From Adelphocoris suturalis (lineage: Eukaryota > Arthropoda > Insecta > Hemiptera > Miridae): 64,000 nt of DNA. Made by a program: the position numbers and the translations under genes. The notes beneath the pieces were generated by a model. It searched no databases, was not told the DNA's origin, and saw only the letters and a program-made list of their open reading frames with translations. Positions 1-12,000 of the stretch are shown in pieces. Position 1 is the first letter of the stretch, and each line of letters starts with the position of its first letter. Location: contig CM061043.1 in NCBI GenBank assembly GCA_030762985.1, positions 32,393,131-32,457,130 on the forward strand, read 5' to 3'.

Positions 1-249
1 AGTTCGCCGTTTTTCTAAGGGTAGCTGTTGTATTGTATATTTTAGGCCCTGACGAAGATAATAAATTTATCGAAAGCTTGGCAAAAGAGGAGGAATCATT
101 TGTTTGGCCCCAATCCTGATTATTCCACGACAGATTACTGCGTTTGGGTCGATAATAATTTATTCTGCATTGAATCCTGGGAACAATACCTACCTTGTCA
201 ATGTTACCAAGCATAACGATGTTTTGCCATTTTCAATTATGAAATCTCA

Positions 250-690
250 TTTATGATGGTCCAAAAATGTTTGATGCCTCGATAGAGTTCGAACTCGTAT
301 CCTTCATAGTAAAGGAGAAATTACTCTTTAGTGACACTCCAATGGGGTGAGATATGAGGCCAATTTAATCAAACCTCTTAGACTGTGGAAGTTTTCCTTG
401 AACGGATCTTTCTCTGGAGTCAAATAACAGCCGCCTCGACTGGTTTGGGGTCGGACGAACAACAAAGAGAAACTAAAGGCTGCTGGCTCAGTCCAGTAGT
501 CGAGCAAGGTCATTGTCACAGTGTGTGTGGCGTTTAAAGTCTTGGCTCGAGAGGGATTAATTATTTTGTACCGAAGTTTGGGTCTTACTGCCTTGCACTA
601 AACGTAACGACCCAAAAATATTTGATACATTGACAGAGTTCGAACTCAAGCCTTCAATTCCTTTTAAGGAGCCGTTTATCAATCACAGAT
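250..690 (-). mobile_element. Old degenerate TRIM-like LTR element, reverse orientation
   Basis: Read on the minus strand, this stretch matches the young TRIM at 11078-11684 along most of its length. About 411-600 corresponds to the internal part: shared words include 'ggtttggggtcggacga', 'gctggctcag', 'gaggtcattgtcac'-like and 'ggctcgagagggatt'. About 250-410 and 602-690 correspond to the two LTRs, both carrying 'aaaaatNtttgatNc' followed by 'gagttcgaactc'. The LTR copies differ at many sites and the second fades out near 690, so this is an old insertion. A 63-codon open frame crosses it but resembles no protein. Confidence 0.7.
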
Positions 691-1665
691 AAAGCCCAAG
701 CAAGCTCTGGGTAACTAGCGGTCTCGGATAACTTCGCATTGGCTGTTCATCAACTCACATTTACCTGCAAGATACCGCTATCTGCTTGGTATCCTTACCT
801 GAGACATCTCCCTCAGCTAGCGATTTATATGGAGTTAAGGTGTTTGTAACATGTAGAAAATGCAATAGGTACTTACGAAGTTGGAATTTCATGAAGAAAA
901 TTGTAGAAAAAATGTATTTTAAAAATATTGGATCCATAGCAATAGCTTTATTTCTACGAAAATTCAATAATATACAGCATACCATCATACCTACCGATGA
1001 CATTTCAAAGTATCATAAGCAATAATAGCAAACAAACACTTCGGTGCTCTTGAGTTTTTATATAGGTAATACAGCCAAATCGAAACTTTGATCAGCCTAA
1101 CAAAATTCATCTGGGCTTCAGAGGGTACTATAATTTTCCATGCTTTTGTTATACAACAAAGAATTCTTCAGCCTTTCGTATTTAGGTCGTTCCTCAGTCA
1201 TAAATTCTTTTTGATCTGCATGCTAGTCTAGAAACTGAACAGGAAAGATCAAGGAGAAAGAGATCGTAGGTCAATTTCCAAATTTTAGAAAAACTCCAGT
1301 AGTTTAGAAGATAATCTATAATTCTAGGAGACTTTTATGCTCTACAACTTCCGAACGCATGCAAATTCCGTAGAGCACTTGTACAGGTGCATTTCTATAA
1401 TTACTCATACCAAAGACCAACCCACTTCATTCTCCGTACAACCAGAAAAGAAAAAATAATCACACAGGAAAAAACCGAAAGTTATTGCTGTGTTGTGGTA
1501 AAGTACTATCTACTTTTTGCCCTTGGACATACGAAGAAGAACGAAAAATACCATTGTTAAGACTGTTTTGTGGGGAAATCATTGTTGTTGTTTTGGTACT
1601 TCTGTTTCCCACAGAAGAGGTTATCTGAGCAGTTAGCTACCTGTAGGGGGTATAAACGCCCTATC
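691..1665. other. Non-coding stretch with a dispersed-repeat fragment
   Basis: I see no gene. Around 1270-1440 is a diverged copy of a repeat that also occurs twice in STEEP1 (19118-19470 and 20150-20540); the shared core is 'ttttatgctctacaactt' followed by a 'gtaga..' segment. The short open frames on both strands near 761-1025 overlap each other and look like chance. Confidence 0.4.
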
Positions 1666-1918
1666 AATTGAGGAGCTGACATGGAAAACGAGTTAAGTCC
1701 ATAAATCGAAAGAACATATTTTTTCGTCGAAGTGCAAGTAAACAGTCACGCCAACGGCCTCAAGTCCTCCCGTCCTTGCTAGATCGCACCCTGAATAAAT
1801 GTGTGACCTTTTCATGGAGAAGAGATTATGTCCAAAAAAGTCTGATAATAGTTCAGAGGGAGTTCCTATGAAGTTTGATTTTTGGACTTAACTCGTTTTC
1901 CATGTCAGCTCCTCAATT
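1666..1918. mobile_element. MITE with 36-bp perfect terminal inverted repeats
   Basis: Positions 1666-1701 are the exact reverse complement of 1883-1918 (36/36); the outer part reads AATTGAGGAGCTGACATGG. The 253-bp element has no coding capacity, so it is a miniature inverted-repeat element. The target duplication is ambiguous: the outermost AATT is its own reverse complement and may be either the target site or the end of the repeat. Perfect arms suggest recent mobility. The superfamily is not assigned. Confidence 0.8.
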
Positions 1919-2838
1919 ATGTTCGATAAGCTGAGGTATCTACCTGACGTTTGCCTGGAAGTTAGGGCTATTTCATCAATCACATTTATCCAATGGATAA
2001 GAGGGATTAATCTGAGAGATAGTGTTACCCTCCAGTTAACACGATTGGGGGTGTTTATCCATCCCTCGTTAATCCCTATCTGGAGGTTAACGAGATAATA
2101 TAGAGCTTTGTAAGCTCAATCAAGTGCAGCATTCAATTATATATAAATTTTGTTTGAATCACAAGTTTGGTTGCCTTTGTTTTTTGATCCCTACAATGGA
2201 TATCATTTGGGGTTTTCTTCAAAAAGCAGTGGCGACAAAGATTCTACCATAGCAGAATTCGTTGAATGGGAAAGAAGACCGTAATAATAAGATCCTGTGT
2301 AGATCACACTTAAATGGGACGAGTGCGAATTTTAATTGAGGATTCGATTGGACAAGAAGACCATTCTACATATTCTAGTGCAGCTCTCCTCCCTAAGGGC
2401 CAGAACTTCAACAGGGAAAAAATCAACATGGGATGTACCGCAACAGGCGAAACATAGTAGGTAAATATTACCTAATAAACTTTGAAAATCGTACCAGCTG
2501 ATATAATCCCAAAGGAATTCAGATTATTAAAACTTTTGTCACCTATAAATGGAGCTGCAAAGAGTAGGTATATGATTTATTTTATATTATTAATTTTCAG
2601 TTGGTGGGTCAGCTTGTGTTAAATTCGAAAGACTAGTAAAATGTAGGTGTTTTTAATTTAATTTATCCTCGGTAGGCGTCTATGCCACTGCAGATATATT
2701 TAGATAATGAATAATAGACTTCGTTTAATTAAAGGGCTATCTAATACATAAATAATAAACCTTTGTGTAATAATTTGCAGCGTTTTACTTCCCAAACAGA
2801 GATGGAAGGTTAGGAATCCATTAGGTACATCTTCAGAT

Positions 2839-2929
<91 letters not shown>

Positions 2930-4666
2930 TTTGGCACAGATGTGCGGAGGAAAATATTACATATATAAAGATAAATTAAAAGGAAAACTCACGTTATAAT
3001 ATTTCGGCTTTTGCCTTTATCAAATAGTAGAGTAGAAGTCCTATATATATAAATAAACTTTTGCCATTTTTATTTTTCAAACAGAGAAGGAAGGTGGAAA
3101 GTATTGTAGGTACACTTCACAAGCATCTCAGGTGAAAATTGGGACGGATTAGGAATGGAATCCATTACAGCCTCAAATCAACTGTAGGTAGGAATATATT
3201 TCTCAACCATTATTACATTCCAAACAAAGTAGAAACGTGAAAATAAGGACGGATCACAGCAAGGAGAGAGGGACCTCACCCTCATGATCACTCTCACGTT
3301 TGAAGGGCAGCCCTTAAAATCTCGATGTGTGATTGGCGGAAATTCGGATGGTGTCATTGCATTGAAGGGAGGTTTGAGGATCGTTAGAGGGGCGACCCTC
3401 CGGAATAAGGGTGCCTCTCGAACGTTTGAACTAAGGGTTAACTTTTACATAGAGGAGGGAGGCCCTCAAAAGATTGAGGGTCGTTCTAGCATACCACCCT
3501 AAGGATTCCCAATCGTATTTTTAAAATTAGAAAACGATGGTTTGATGTGAAGAGATCTCGGTTTGAAAATGGGGGGCTGGACTAAAGTACAACCGAAAGA
3601 AGATTTATTCCAATGGAGGATGCAGGATGGCATCTATGGTACATACTGAATGTGAGTTGCACCATATAGGATTTAAAACTAACGCTATCGGTGACATCAA
3701 CAGGCGAAAGGTTGCGTCCATGTCAAACTCGATCAAGTGATAACTGGAAACACAGGAGAACAATACCTACCTCTACCGTATTTCGTGATATAGAATTACC
3801 ACTCCAAGACAACTATCTTGGAAGGATGATATTCTACAAAAGAGTATGAACAGACCCATAACTACTCTCAACCTCCTGATGACTCACGCTTCCCAAATCG
3901 TCAGAATCTTTCATCCATAGAATATATCGTAGGCATGTAGTATGGATTTATCGTAGGACATAAGTAGGACTTAAATGCGTGTAAATTTGTAATTAGTTAC
4001 ATATTTCTAGACGTCAATTGAAATTAACATAATCTCCTTACCGATTTATTTTTCTCGTGAACGATTTTTAAGGAACTTTGTTTACACACTGATATCTAAA
4101 TGAATTAGAATACATCAAGACGATGAATGCCAGATATTCACGTCGTTGAATAATTATCCTATAACCAAGAGTACAAATCATGTAATTCTCATCACTAACG
4201 AGGATCCCATGATATTTATTATGGAAATGTGAAACAATACCTAACTCAGGCCCATTCCGCGCTTTCTCATCAGCTCATGTTGATCAAGTATGTTGTGTAA
4301 TCATATAGGTCGAGACACTGCTCGGCCGCGCAGGTTGTATAACAGGCAAAGAGCGGCCTCTAATATTTTATTGGACTCAAAAAAGGATTTCCCGAAACTT
4401 GAAATCGAGTGAAACTAGTTTGTCGAGATGACGTCGAATTCGGAAATGAAACTAAGATGAAACTTGGTGAGAAGAGAAATCAATAAATCGCGGGATGGAG
4501 GAATGCAGGGGTTTCAATCGCAGGGAAGATTTTGAGAAAAGACAAGGGAGGACTCGGGTAAACAGCCAACACTTTGAATGAAGGAACATATAGCTAATGA
4601 CTTGTATTTGTAAGATTTGTATAGCTAATGACGATGACAGTGAATGAAGAGACAATTGATACATAC
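1919..4666. other. Non-coding sequence 3' of the ZYG11/ZER1 exon
   Basis: This should be intron or flank of the minus-strand ZYG11/ZER1 gene. I searched both strands for a second leucine-rich-repeat exon and found none. It holds a long TA microsatellite (listed separately), AT-rich filler, and near 3270-3500 a stretch with repeated 'gagggaggNcctc' words that carries a 72-codon plus-strand open frame of no recognisable family. Confidence 0.4.
2842..2928. repeat. (TA)n microsatellite
   Basis: About 87 bp of uninterrupted TA dinucleotides. Confidence 0.97.
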
Positions 4667-4932
4667 CTCAGCCTGGTGGTTAGTGGGCTGAATAACGTGA
4701 GGGTCCAATCTGTGAGCTTTCCTTTGATGCAAAGGGTTCTTAAAAGTTGTTCGGAAACTTCTGAATGAATGTATACTTCAGGATCTTTGAATGCAAGTTT
4801 GACTTCGTCGCTTGAGGACGTCTTCCCATCCAAACGAGTGTCCGGATTAGGGACGGCTTCGCAAAGGTCTTTCAAGTTCTCACAGATGAAATTCACACAG
4901 GCTTCTTGTAGAGATGAAGGGGACATGTACAT
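4667..4932 (-). CDS. First coding exon of a ZYG11/ZER1-family CUL2 substrate receptor (partial gene)
   Basis: The exon encodes 88 residues from ATG at 4932 and ends at a GTATGT donor just below 4667 in phase 2. Residues 7-16, SLQEACVNFI, fit the elongin-BC box consensus (S/T)LxxxCxxx(hydrophobic) exactly. The following 'DPEVYIHSEVSEQLLRTL' and 'LTLFSPLTTRLR' line up with the N-terminal region of ZYG11B and ZER1, before their leucine-rich and armadillo repeats. Family knowledge: these proteins are CUL2 ligase receptors that recognise N-terminal glycine degrons. A second ATG two codons in (4926) could be the true start. The sequence does not decide between ZYG11 and ZER1. No downstream exon is visible, so the rest probably lies past position 1. 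Confidence 0.75.
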
Positions 4933-5395
4933 TGTGCGAAGTAGTTTATAGTATTAACGTTTGTGGGTTGAAACTAAACGGAGTCGCCACTTGATCAAAA
5001 CAAGGACGAACAAAACTTCTATTTATAAAGTAAATTCAGGCATAAGGGCTGATCGTGACGGGGGGAAAGTGGTGTGTGATGATGAAGAATGGTTGCGAGT
5101 TATCACATTATTGAATTTGACTGCACTGGAATGAATCGTGAAAAACATTATTATAAACGCGGAGGAATAGTATTTTAACAAAGAAATTATGAAAAAACGA
5201 GTGAATGAAAATGAGAATAACAGACCGATGTCATAAAAATAATCTGATAAACCGATGCTGCCAACATGATAAATCCAGTGGGAGCGGAGCTATAGATAAG
5301 GGTTTGTGGACGAGCTCCATGATAGTCATGGAATTTCCCGCACATTTTGAAATATGCGTCAAATTAAAATATGCTATATTTATAGCAGTTAAGAA

Positions 5396-5428
5396 GAACC
5401 TAGGAGGGGAACTTCCCCTCCTAGGTTC
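5396..5428. repeat. 15-bp perfect inverted repeat with a 3-bp loop
   Basis: GAACCTAGGAGGGGA, then ACT, then the exact reverse complement. In RNA it would form a very stable GC-rich hairpin; no U-tract follows. Confidence 0.9.
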
Positions 5429-5661
5429 ATGGCAGTCAAGGAAGTTCTCCCTGTTGTGTGGTACTTCCTTCAATGTAATTACCATTAAGAAGGAATAACT
5501 ATAAGTTAACCGTGTTGAGTAACAAGGACTGAGCTGGAAAAATTAAAGTATAGTAAAGAATAAATATTTTTATTCAAGAATATTACATTTCAAGGGCGAG
5601 ACGATGATCCAAATATTAAAGAGGTAGGTAGAAATTGATACTACCTACATAATAATAGTCC

Positions 5662-5667
5662 TTTATT
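5662..5667 (-). promoter_or_regulatory. Possible poly(A) signal of LETMD1
   Basis: AATAAA on the minus strand about 380 nt past the LETMD1 stop codon; another lies at 5569-5574. Position only, no transcript evidence. Confidence 0.35.
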
Positions 5668-6045
5668 ATTACAACGTAATAATAAGTTTTTGTCACAAAA
5701 TAAATATATCTATAGTAAATAATGCATTTTCAGTGTCTTGAAATACAATATTGCTTTGTAGTAAAACTTATATAAATTGTATAAACAAAACTCGTTAGAC
5801 CAAAACTGGATGTACATTTTGATTCATCAAGTAGGTGGGAGGTATAATTCAAATTAATGGCAAACGAATAGTAAATAAGAAATGTAAGCCAATCCTATAG
5901 GTAAGAGGATACCACAGGACCATAACAATGAGATTTTAAACTTTGGTACAATCAGTAACCAATCTATTCTACTGTTTCTTAAAGCGGTGGAATTCTAATT
6001 ATATATCACAGTCTTGCAAAGAAGCGAAAAAGAGATAACCACTTC

Positions 6046-9000
6046 TCAATGAATCAACACCCAATTGGAGGGGTGATTGTAGGCAGTTAGAATGGGCAGA
6101 TGGAGGATGAATGACCAACTCTGATCCTTCAGACCTGAAGATAATTTGATCCACTCTTTTAGCCAACGTACAGTTTCATCTGCATTCATGTTTGTCGGGT
6201 TAAGTCCACGTATGAAGCAGGCCTGAACAAAGCATGCAAACGTTACAAAAGTTCAATATGATAGTATACGTAGGTACATCCTTATATATAAAACTCAAAG
6301 TTTGTTTCTAACTAGCTATGTACGTTTGTGTGTTCCCAAAAGACGGCTAAACTGCTGGACCGATTCTGTTGGGAGCAGAATGATCAAAATGATCAGCAAA
6401 TTACGGCACACAACATAGGCTAGGTCTGAACCTCCAAAACATCCCTCTACACCATAAACGGCGCTACCCTTCCCAACCAATTTGTTTAGGCCCCGAAATT
6501 TTGTTATTATGGTTGCTAAAAGGCAGTTTTTTAGCGGCGGAAATTCGTGACTAGTGGAGAACCTTGAGGGGTTGCTATACAGGTGTTACGAGTGAAGCAT
6601 GGGTTGAATCATTGATAGGTGATGGACCGGAATTTGATATTAAGTGAAAAAACCGATTTGTTTGGCTCCCAAAATTTTATTATGGTTGCCAACACGCAGT
6701 TTGGGGCCTATCTTCGCGATTGTTTGGTTTTGACGATTTCAATCAGCTGAGTGAGCTAAATTCTCTCCTGTTCACCCTAGGAAGTTGAAATTTAATAGGG
6801 TGACTCTCTGGGTCATAAAAGACAATTGAAATGATGGGCTCTTTCATGTTCAGCTGAGTGAGCTAAATTCTCTCCTGTTCACCCTAGGAAGTTGAAATTT
6901 AATAGGAGACTCTTGGGGACAATAAGAGACGATTGGAAATATGGGCTATTTACTGATCACTCCGGGTCTGATTTTGCTACTTTTTTTATGCTGTAATTTG
7001 GCACGCTAGTCTCCGTAGATACGACCACAGTCTGGATATGGTTGACATGTAACATAATGTTGAGCATAAATTTTGTGCTGTACTAGTTCTTGGTTTATAA
7101 ACTGTTTTGAGTAATGTGCCTTTAACTCTTGATTGTAATGTGCCTCTAAGAAAACTAACTCTGATTGTTGTTTTTTTGGAATTCTTAGTGATTTTAACAG
7201 CAAATTTTGTGACATTTGACCAATTAATCGAGCTCAAAAAGTGCTAGCCAACAAACAAAAAAGTTCGGAAAATAGGTATTAATTACAAAATTTTCGGAAC
7301 CATTGCAATGGCTTCATTATCTACTTTTTTTGGCGCAGTATTTTTTTTCAGGTAGGGGTTTACTTTTCGTCATATAATTCAAACACCAAAAGAATAGACT
7401 GAATTCGACGTTGAATGTAGTTTAAGATAACTGTACTCTAAACAAAAGTTAAGATAACTGCACTATTATCTTTAAATTACCGTTCTTATATCCTCTTGGT
7501 TCATGGCTTCAACACCACCTTCACGTAATATCGCCAAATCCATGTAGTATATCAATTTAGCTCGTTCGATTAGCCTTTTCCTCCTCCTCCATCCGCTGTG
7601 CATGTCGTGCATTTTTAAAAGTACTTTCTGTAATAAAAATCAGTTTTTTTTAGCTGAGGTCGTAGATACCAATATTACTTATAAGTATCTGGATACATCT
7701 GGTGCAAGGACTGGCACTACTTTTCTAAGATGTGTTCAATCTAGATGTTGGGTTACTTGTGCGACGTTCATAGTGAAAAAGAGAGGGAGGGGGGCGGTGG
7801 GATTGAGGGATTATTAGTGAGAAAATACCAACAATCCCCAAAAATTACGTTTTCCCCTACTATTACTACAGGTCGTGCGCTGTAACTTTGCTGGTTTCTC
7901 TACACCTCACAACAAAAGTTTATGCAGGTCGACTAAGATTTTCACATCCCCTCTTCTACCTTTTTCCGGGTATCTAGGAAGAAATTTTGTACGTGGAAGC
8001 TCTTTACTGATGTTTGTTGGGTGGATGAAGGGCTCTTCTCAGAGAAATTGGCAAAGTTACAGCGTGCAACCCAAGGAATCCAGAAGAGAAGGAGGGGCCA
8101 CTGTCATGTCTGACTTGAGATTCCCCAGAACACTAAGTCACATCCCCTTTTATCCTGTTTCCGGATATCTAGGAAGAGACATTGTACGTGGGAGTTCTTT
8201 ACTGATGTTTGTTGGGTACAGGAAGGGTCCCACTGTGTAGCCGTACTCTGCTGAGCCCTTCTCGGAGAAACCAGCAAGGTTACAGCGTGCAACCCAACGT
8301 ATCTAGGAGAGAAGGAGGGGCCACAGTCATGTCTGACTTGGGATTCCCCAGAACCCCAAGTCACATCCCCTCTTCTACCTCTTTCCGGGTATCTAGGAAG
8401 AGACATTGTACGTTGGAGCTCTTTACTGATGTTTGTTGGGTACAGGAAGGGTCCCACTATGCAGCCCTACCCTTCTGAGCCCTTCTCAGAGAAACCGGCA
8501 AAGTTACAGCGTGCAACCCAAGGTATCTAGGAGAGAAGGAGGGGCCACAGTCATGTCTGACTTGGGATTCCCCAGAACCCCTGACGTCATCATGCCTACT
8601 CGAGACCCGACCTCAGTGTAAAAGTGATTTCCCGTGAGTCGCTCTTCACTGTGAAAATTCATTTTTGACATTTTATGTCTTTACTTTGGCACATGGATTC
8701 GAAAAGCGTTGCGTTATAAAAAAGCGTTACAGTTGATTTCTAATGATATACACTTACAACCAAGCCGTTTCTGGGGAAATTGTACTTCTTAAGTTTTCAA
8801 CGGACAGAAATCCTTCACCATTCGTTGGAAAGCTCTCGATTTATCACGCATTTCTTTCGTACTTGTTCTTGGTATTTATGTCGCCATTTTATATTTATTA
8901 ATGTTGTTAATGGATGTAGTAAACAATGCCGCTTGTTTTGTTCTGATGATTATCGCTTACAACCAAATCGTTGCTACGAAACTGTATCTTAGCCATTTAT

Positions 9001-12000
9001 CATCGTACAAAAATCGTTCGCCAGTCGTTGGAAAGCTCTCGATTCACCAAACAATCTGAGGTAAAGCGAGATTGTCTGAATAATTGTTTACATACAGGTC
9101 TCAGTTAATTTTGTAAACGATTACAACCACTATTCGAGTGGAAAGAAACTTGCAAGTTAAAATTTGATGGGGAGGCTCTCTGGGACATTAAGAGACGATT
9201 GAAATGATGGGCTGAAGCAGAAATCCTCTCAATGAGAAAAGGATGCTGTGGGATCGCCTCGCATCAAGAGTAACCCCTGTGATGTGAATCTCATTAAAGC
9301 CAAAGGAAACTTGTGAACCAATTGAAAAGAGGGTTTTTATATATTTATTTTCTTTTCATTGGCTCAAGAAGACTTCAAAACGCCTATTGAGACAGGGAAG
9401 ACTTGAAGATTGAATACAGGTTGGGAAAGTAGTGTGAAAACCTCTCATCAAATGTTTTTCTAAGCTAATTAGGAAAACTAAAACTTACTACGTGACTAGA
9501 TGAAAGATTTTTCAAATCATAAATTTGATCATTCCCAAATAGATGCTGAACGTTTGCCACTTTGATAGACCCTGGGTGGAGACCGCTACCCAGCTGAGCA
9601 ATACATTGGCGCCACAAATTATAAGTTTGATGTCCTTTCAGGCTAGCCAACTTTGATTGGAGAGCCCTGAAGACGGGTTTGTAGTAACCTAGGCGACGTT
9701 TTTGATCGAGTACGGAGTACTGGATCTTCTGTTGCAAGGTCCAGAAATGTCGGCAAAGCAGCTGCCTTGGAAACACGTATCTGTTTGAAAATAACAAAAT
9801 ATATCATGAAATGCCTTGAAATGATTTTTGGTAGCGAGCAAACCATTCAGCTCTATTTCAACATCGTTAATGAATAACCTGAGGTTTGAGACAGAAAATT
9901 AATTACTTTCCAAAACTCATTTGCAAGATTCAATAAACTTTTTGGTTCGGCACTAGATGTTTTTTTGTACACTATGATGTTATACTATACTGTTAAAAAT
10001 TTCCAGTCGCAGAGCATGATTTATGAGCAACTTTTCGTAAATTATCTTATAATATATATTTATGATAACTGTTTTGAAATTTGAGCACTTCAATTGCAAA
10101 GAAATAGTACCTAATCTATCAAGCTTATGGTTAAAAAAAAAAATTGTTTGAGAAATATTTTCAATTTAGATATATAAATTTAACAATTATATTATTTAGT
10201 GACATCTCCACCGCCATCTCTCTGGTTTAACAATTTATAGCCAATTTTGATATTTTCAGTGACTTTTTTTAACCACCATCGCTCTGTTCTTTTTTGACCT
10301 TTTTTTTCTTTTTTAGACATTTGACCTTGTTGAAAATGGGAAATACTCACGCTAAAGGAAAAACGACGTAATTTGCAAAAGGCAAAGCTGAAATCAGCAG
10401 TACAGGTGCCACTCTGAACATGTCACCGGGCATTCGTAAGCTCAGTTCCAATTCTTTTCTACTTAGGCATCCCCATTCGTGGAAGTTTCGTCGTAGTTTT
10501 TTCCTAATGACTATAAGACCTTTCAAGTCTTGGTAGAAATCCTGTAATTGTGAAAATCATATATCAAAACGGGTACGACTAGACATGTAGACAAATAGAA
10601 GTTCATGGCAGGTACCTACAAGTTTTTTTTTTTTTTAAATTATGTTACTCGTATTTATTTAAACTGTCTGCTATGTTCCTTAACTGTATAGGTTCATATA
10701 AAATAAATAATGACAAAATACAATTATTATAGAAATTCGGATGTTTTTGAATGGTTAAGACGTTGGGCGCCCATGAGCGGTCTGGCCAACAGTGCCCATG
10801 ACGCACAGTGTGAGTCAAATATTTTACGTATTTCAATGAGAGTTTACAACGAAGGGCATGGCCGGTAGGTTTTTTCAAAGAATGCAAAGTGGTTGGGACA
10901 ATTTCTGGTACAGAGAAGTAGCAATGGTTCAAAGTTCAATTGGTTCGAATAATAACGTGTTATTCCGCCCTTGGTCCCTAAAGAATCGGGAACAGATAGA
11001 TAACTTGTCTTTCAATGAAAAGATGTTTTAATATTTTTATTATCTTATTTCCTGTATTTTTGAAATTATTTACATTATGTTACGCTCCAGGAAAATAACT
11101 CTCACAGTCGAAGAGGTTTGGTCACCCTGGCCTCTTAGCTCTGGTCGAGCGTCGCAACTCCGGGAAATTAATAATAATTTCTCGTAGTTGTGACGACGCG
11201 AGTTCGAACTCCTGTCGAGGTATCAAATATTTTTAGCCCGTTACAGTGGCGCAGCCGAAATAGGACCTGAAATCATACGAAACAATAATTAATTAAATCC
11301 CTCTCGAGCCAAAAGACTGTAAACATCACATTTCCTGTTGTTATGCCTTTCATTTCCTCACTCACTTGAGTCAAAACACACCGTGACAATGACCTCGCTC
11401 GACTGCTGACTTGTTCCAGCGAGTATCTGCTGAGCCAGCGGCCTGCAGTTACACTTCGTCATTCGTCCGACCCCAAACCAGCCGAGACGGCTGGTATTTG
11501 ACTCCGGGGAAATGTTACGCTCCAGGAAAATAACTCTCACAGTCGAAGAGGTTTGGTCACCCTGGCCTCTTAGCTCTGGTCGTTAGAGCGTCGCAACTCC
11601 GGGAAATTAATAATAATTTCTCGTAGTTGTGACGACGCGAGTTCGAACTCCTGTCGAGGTATCAAATATTTTTAGCCCGTTACAATTAATATGAATAAAT
11701 ATTCAAATAACTATGAAATTTAGTACTTCTTCTACCTATTTCTAAATTGACTCACACTGTGCGTCATGGCCATTGTAGAACCAGAAAAACTGAAAACCTG
11801 TCTAGGGACGCCCATGGCGCAGAGTGTGAGTCACAATGTCCTGTTGAGGTTAGAAACCAGTGGGCAACTTCTGTAATCCCACGATTACAGCAACGTGTTA
11901 GTTACCAAATAGAAAATAACATGATAAGTAATACCTATAATTTAACTGTGCACACTTGCCACCTATTTAACTATAGATGCAGTCCAAACGAACCTTCCTT

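Larger units (their letters stand above)
4933..6045. other. Intergenic: upstream of ZYG11/ZER1 exon, downstream of LETMD1
   Basis: No gene seen. It must hold the 5' region of the ZYG11/ZER1 gene (right of 4932, minus strand) and the 3' UTR of LETMD1. A 33-bp near-perfect palindrome lies at 5396-5428. Confidence 0.6.

Noticed and set aside
3284..3502. 72-codon plus-strand open frame
   Set aside because: It lies in repetitive 'gagggaggccctc' sequence, has no recognisable domain and no splice context.
8104..8621. Several 60-120-codon open frames on both strands
   Set aside because: They repeat with the 221-bp tandem unit and reflect its composition.
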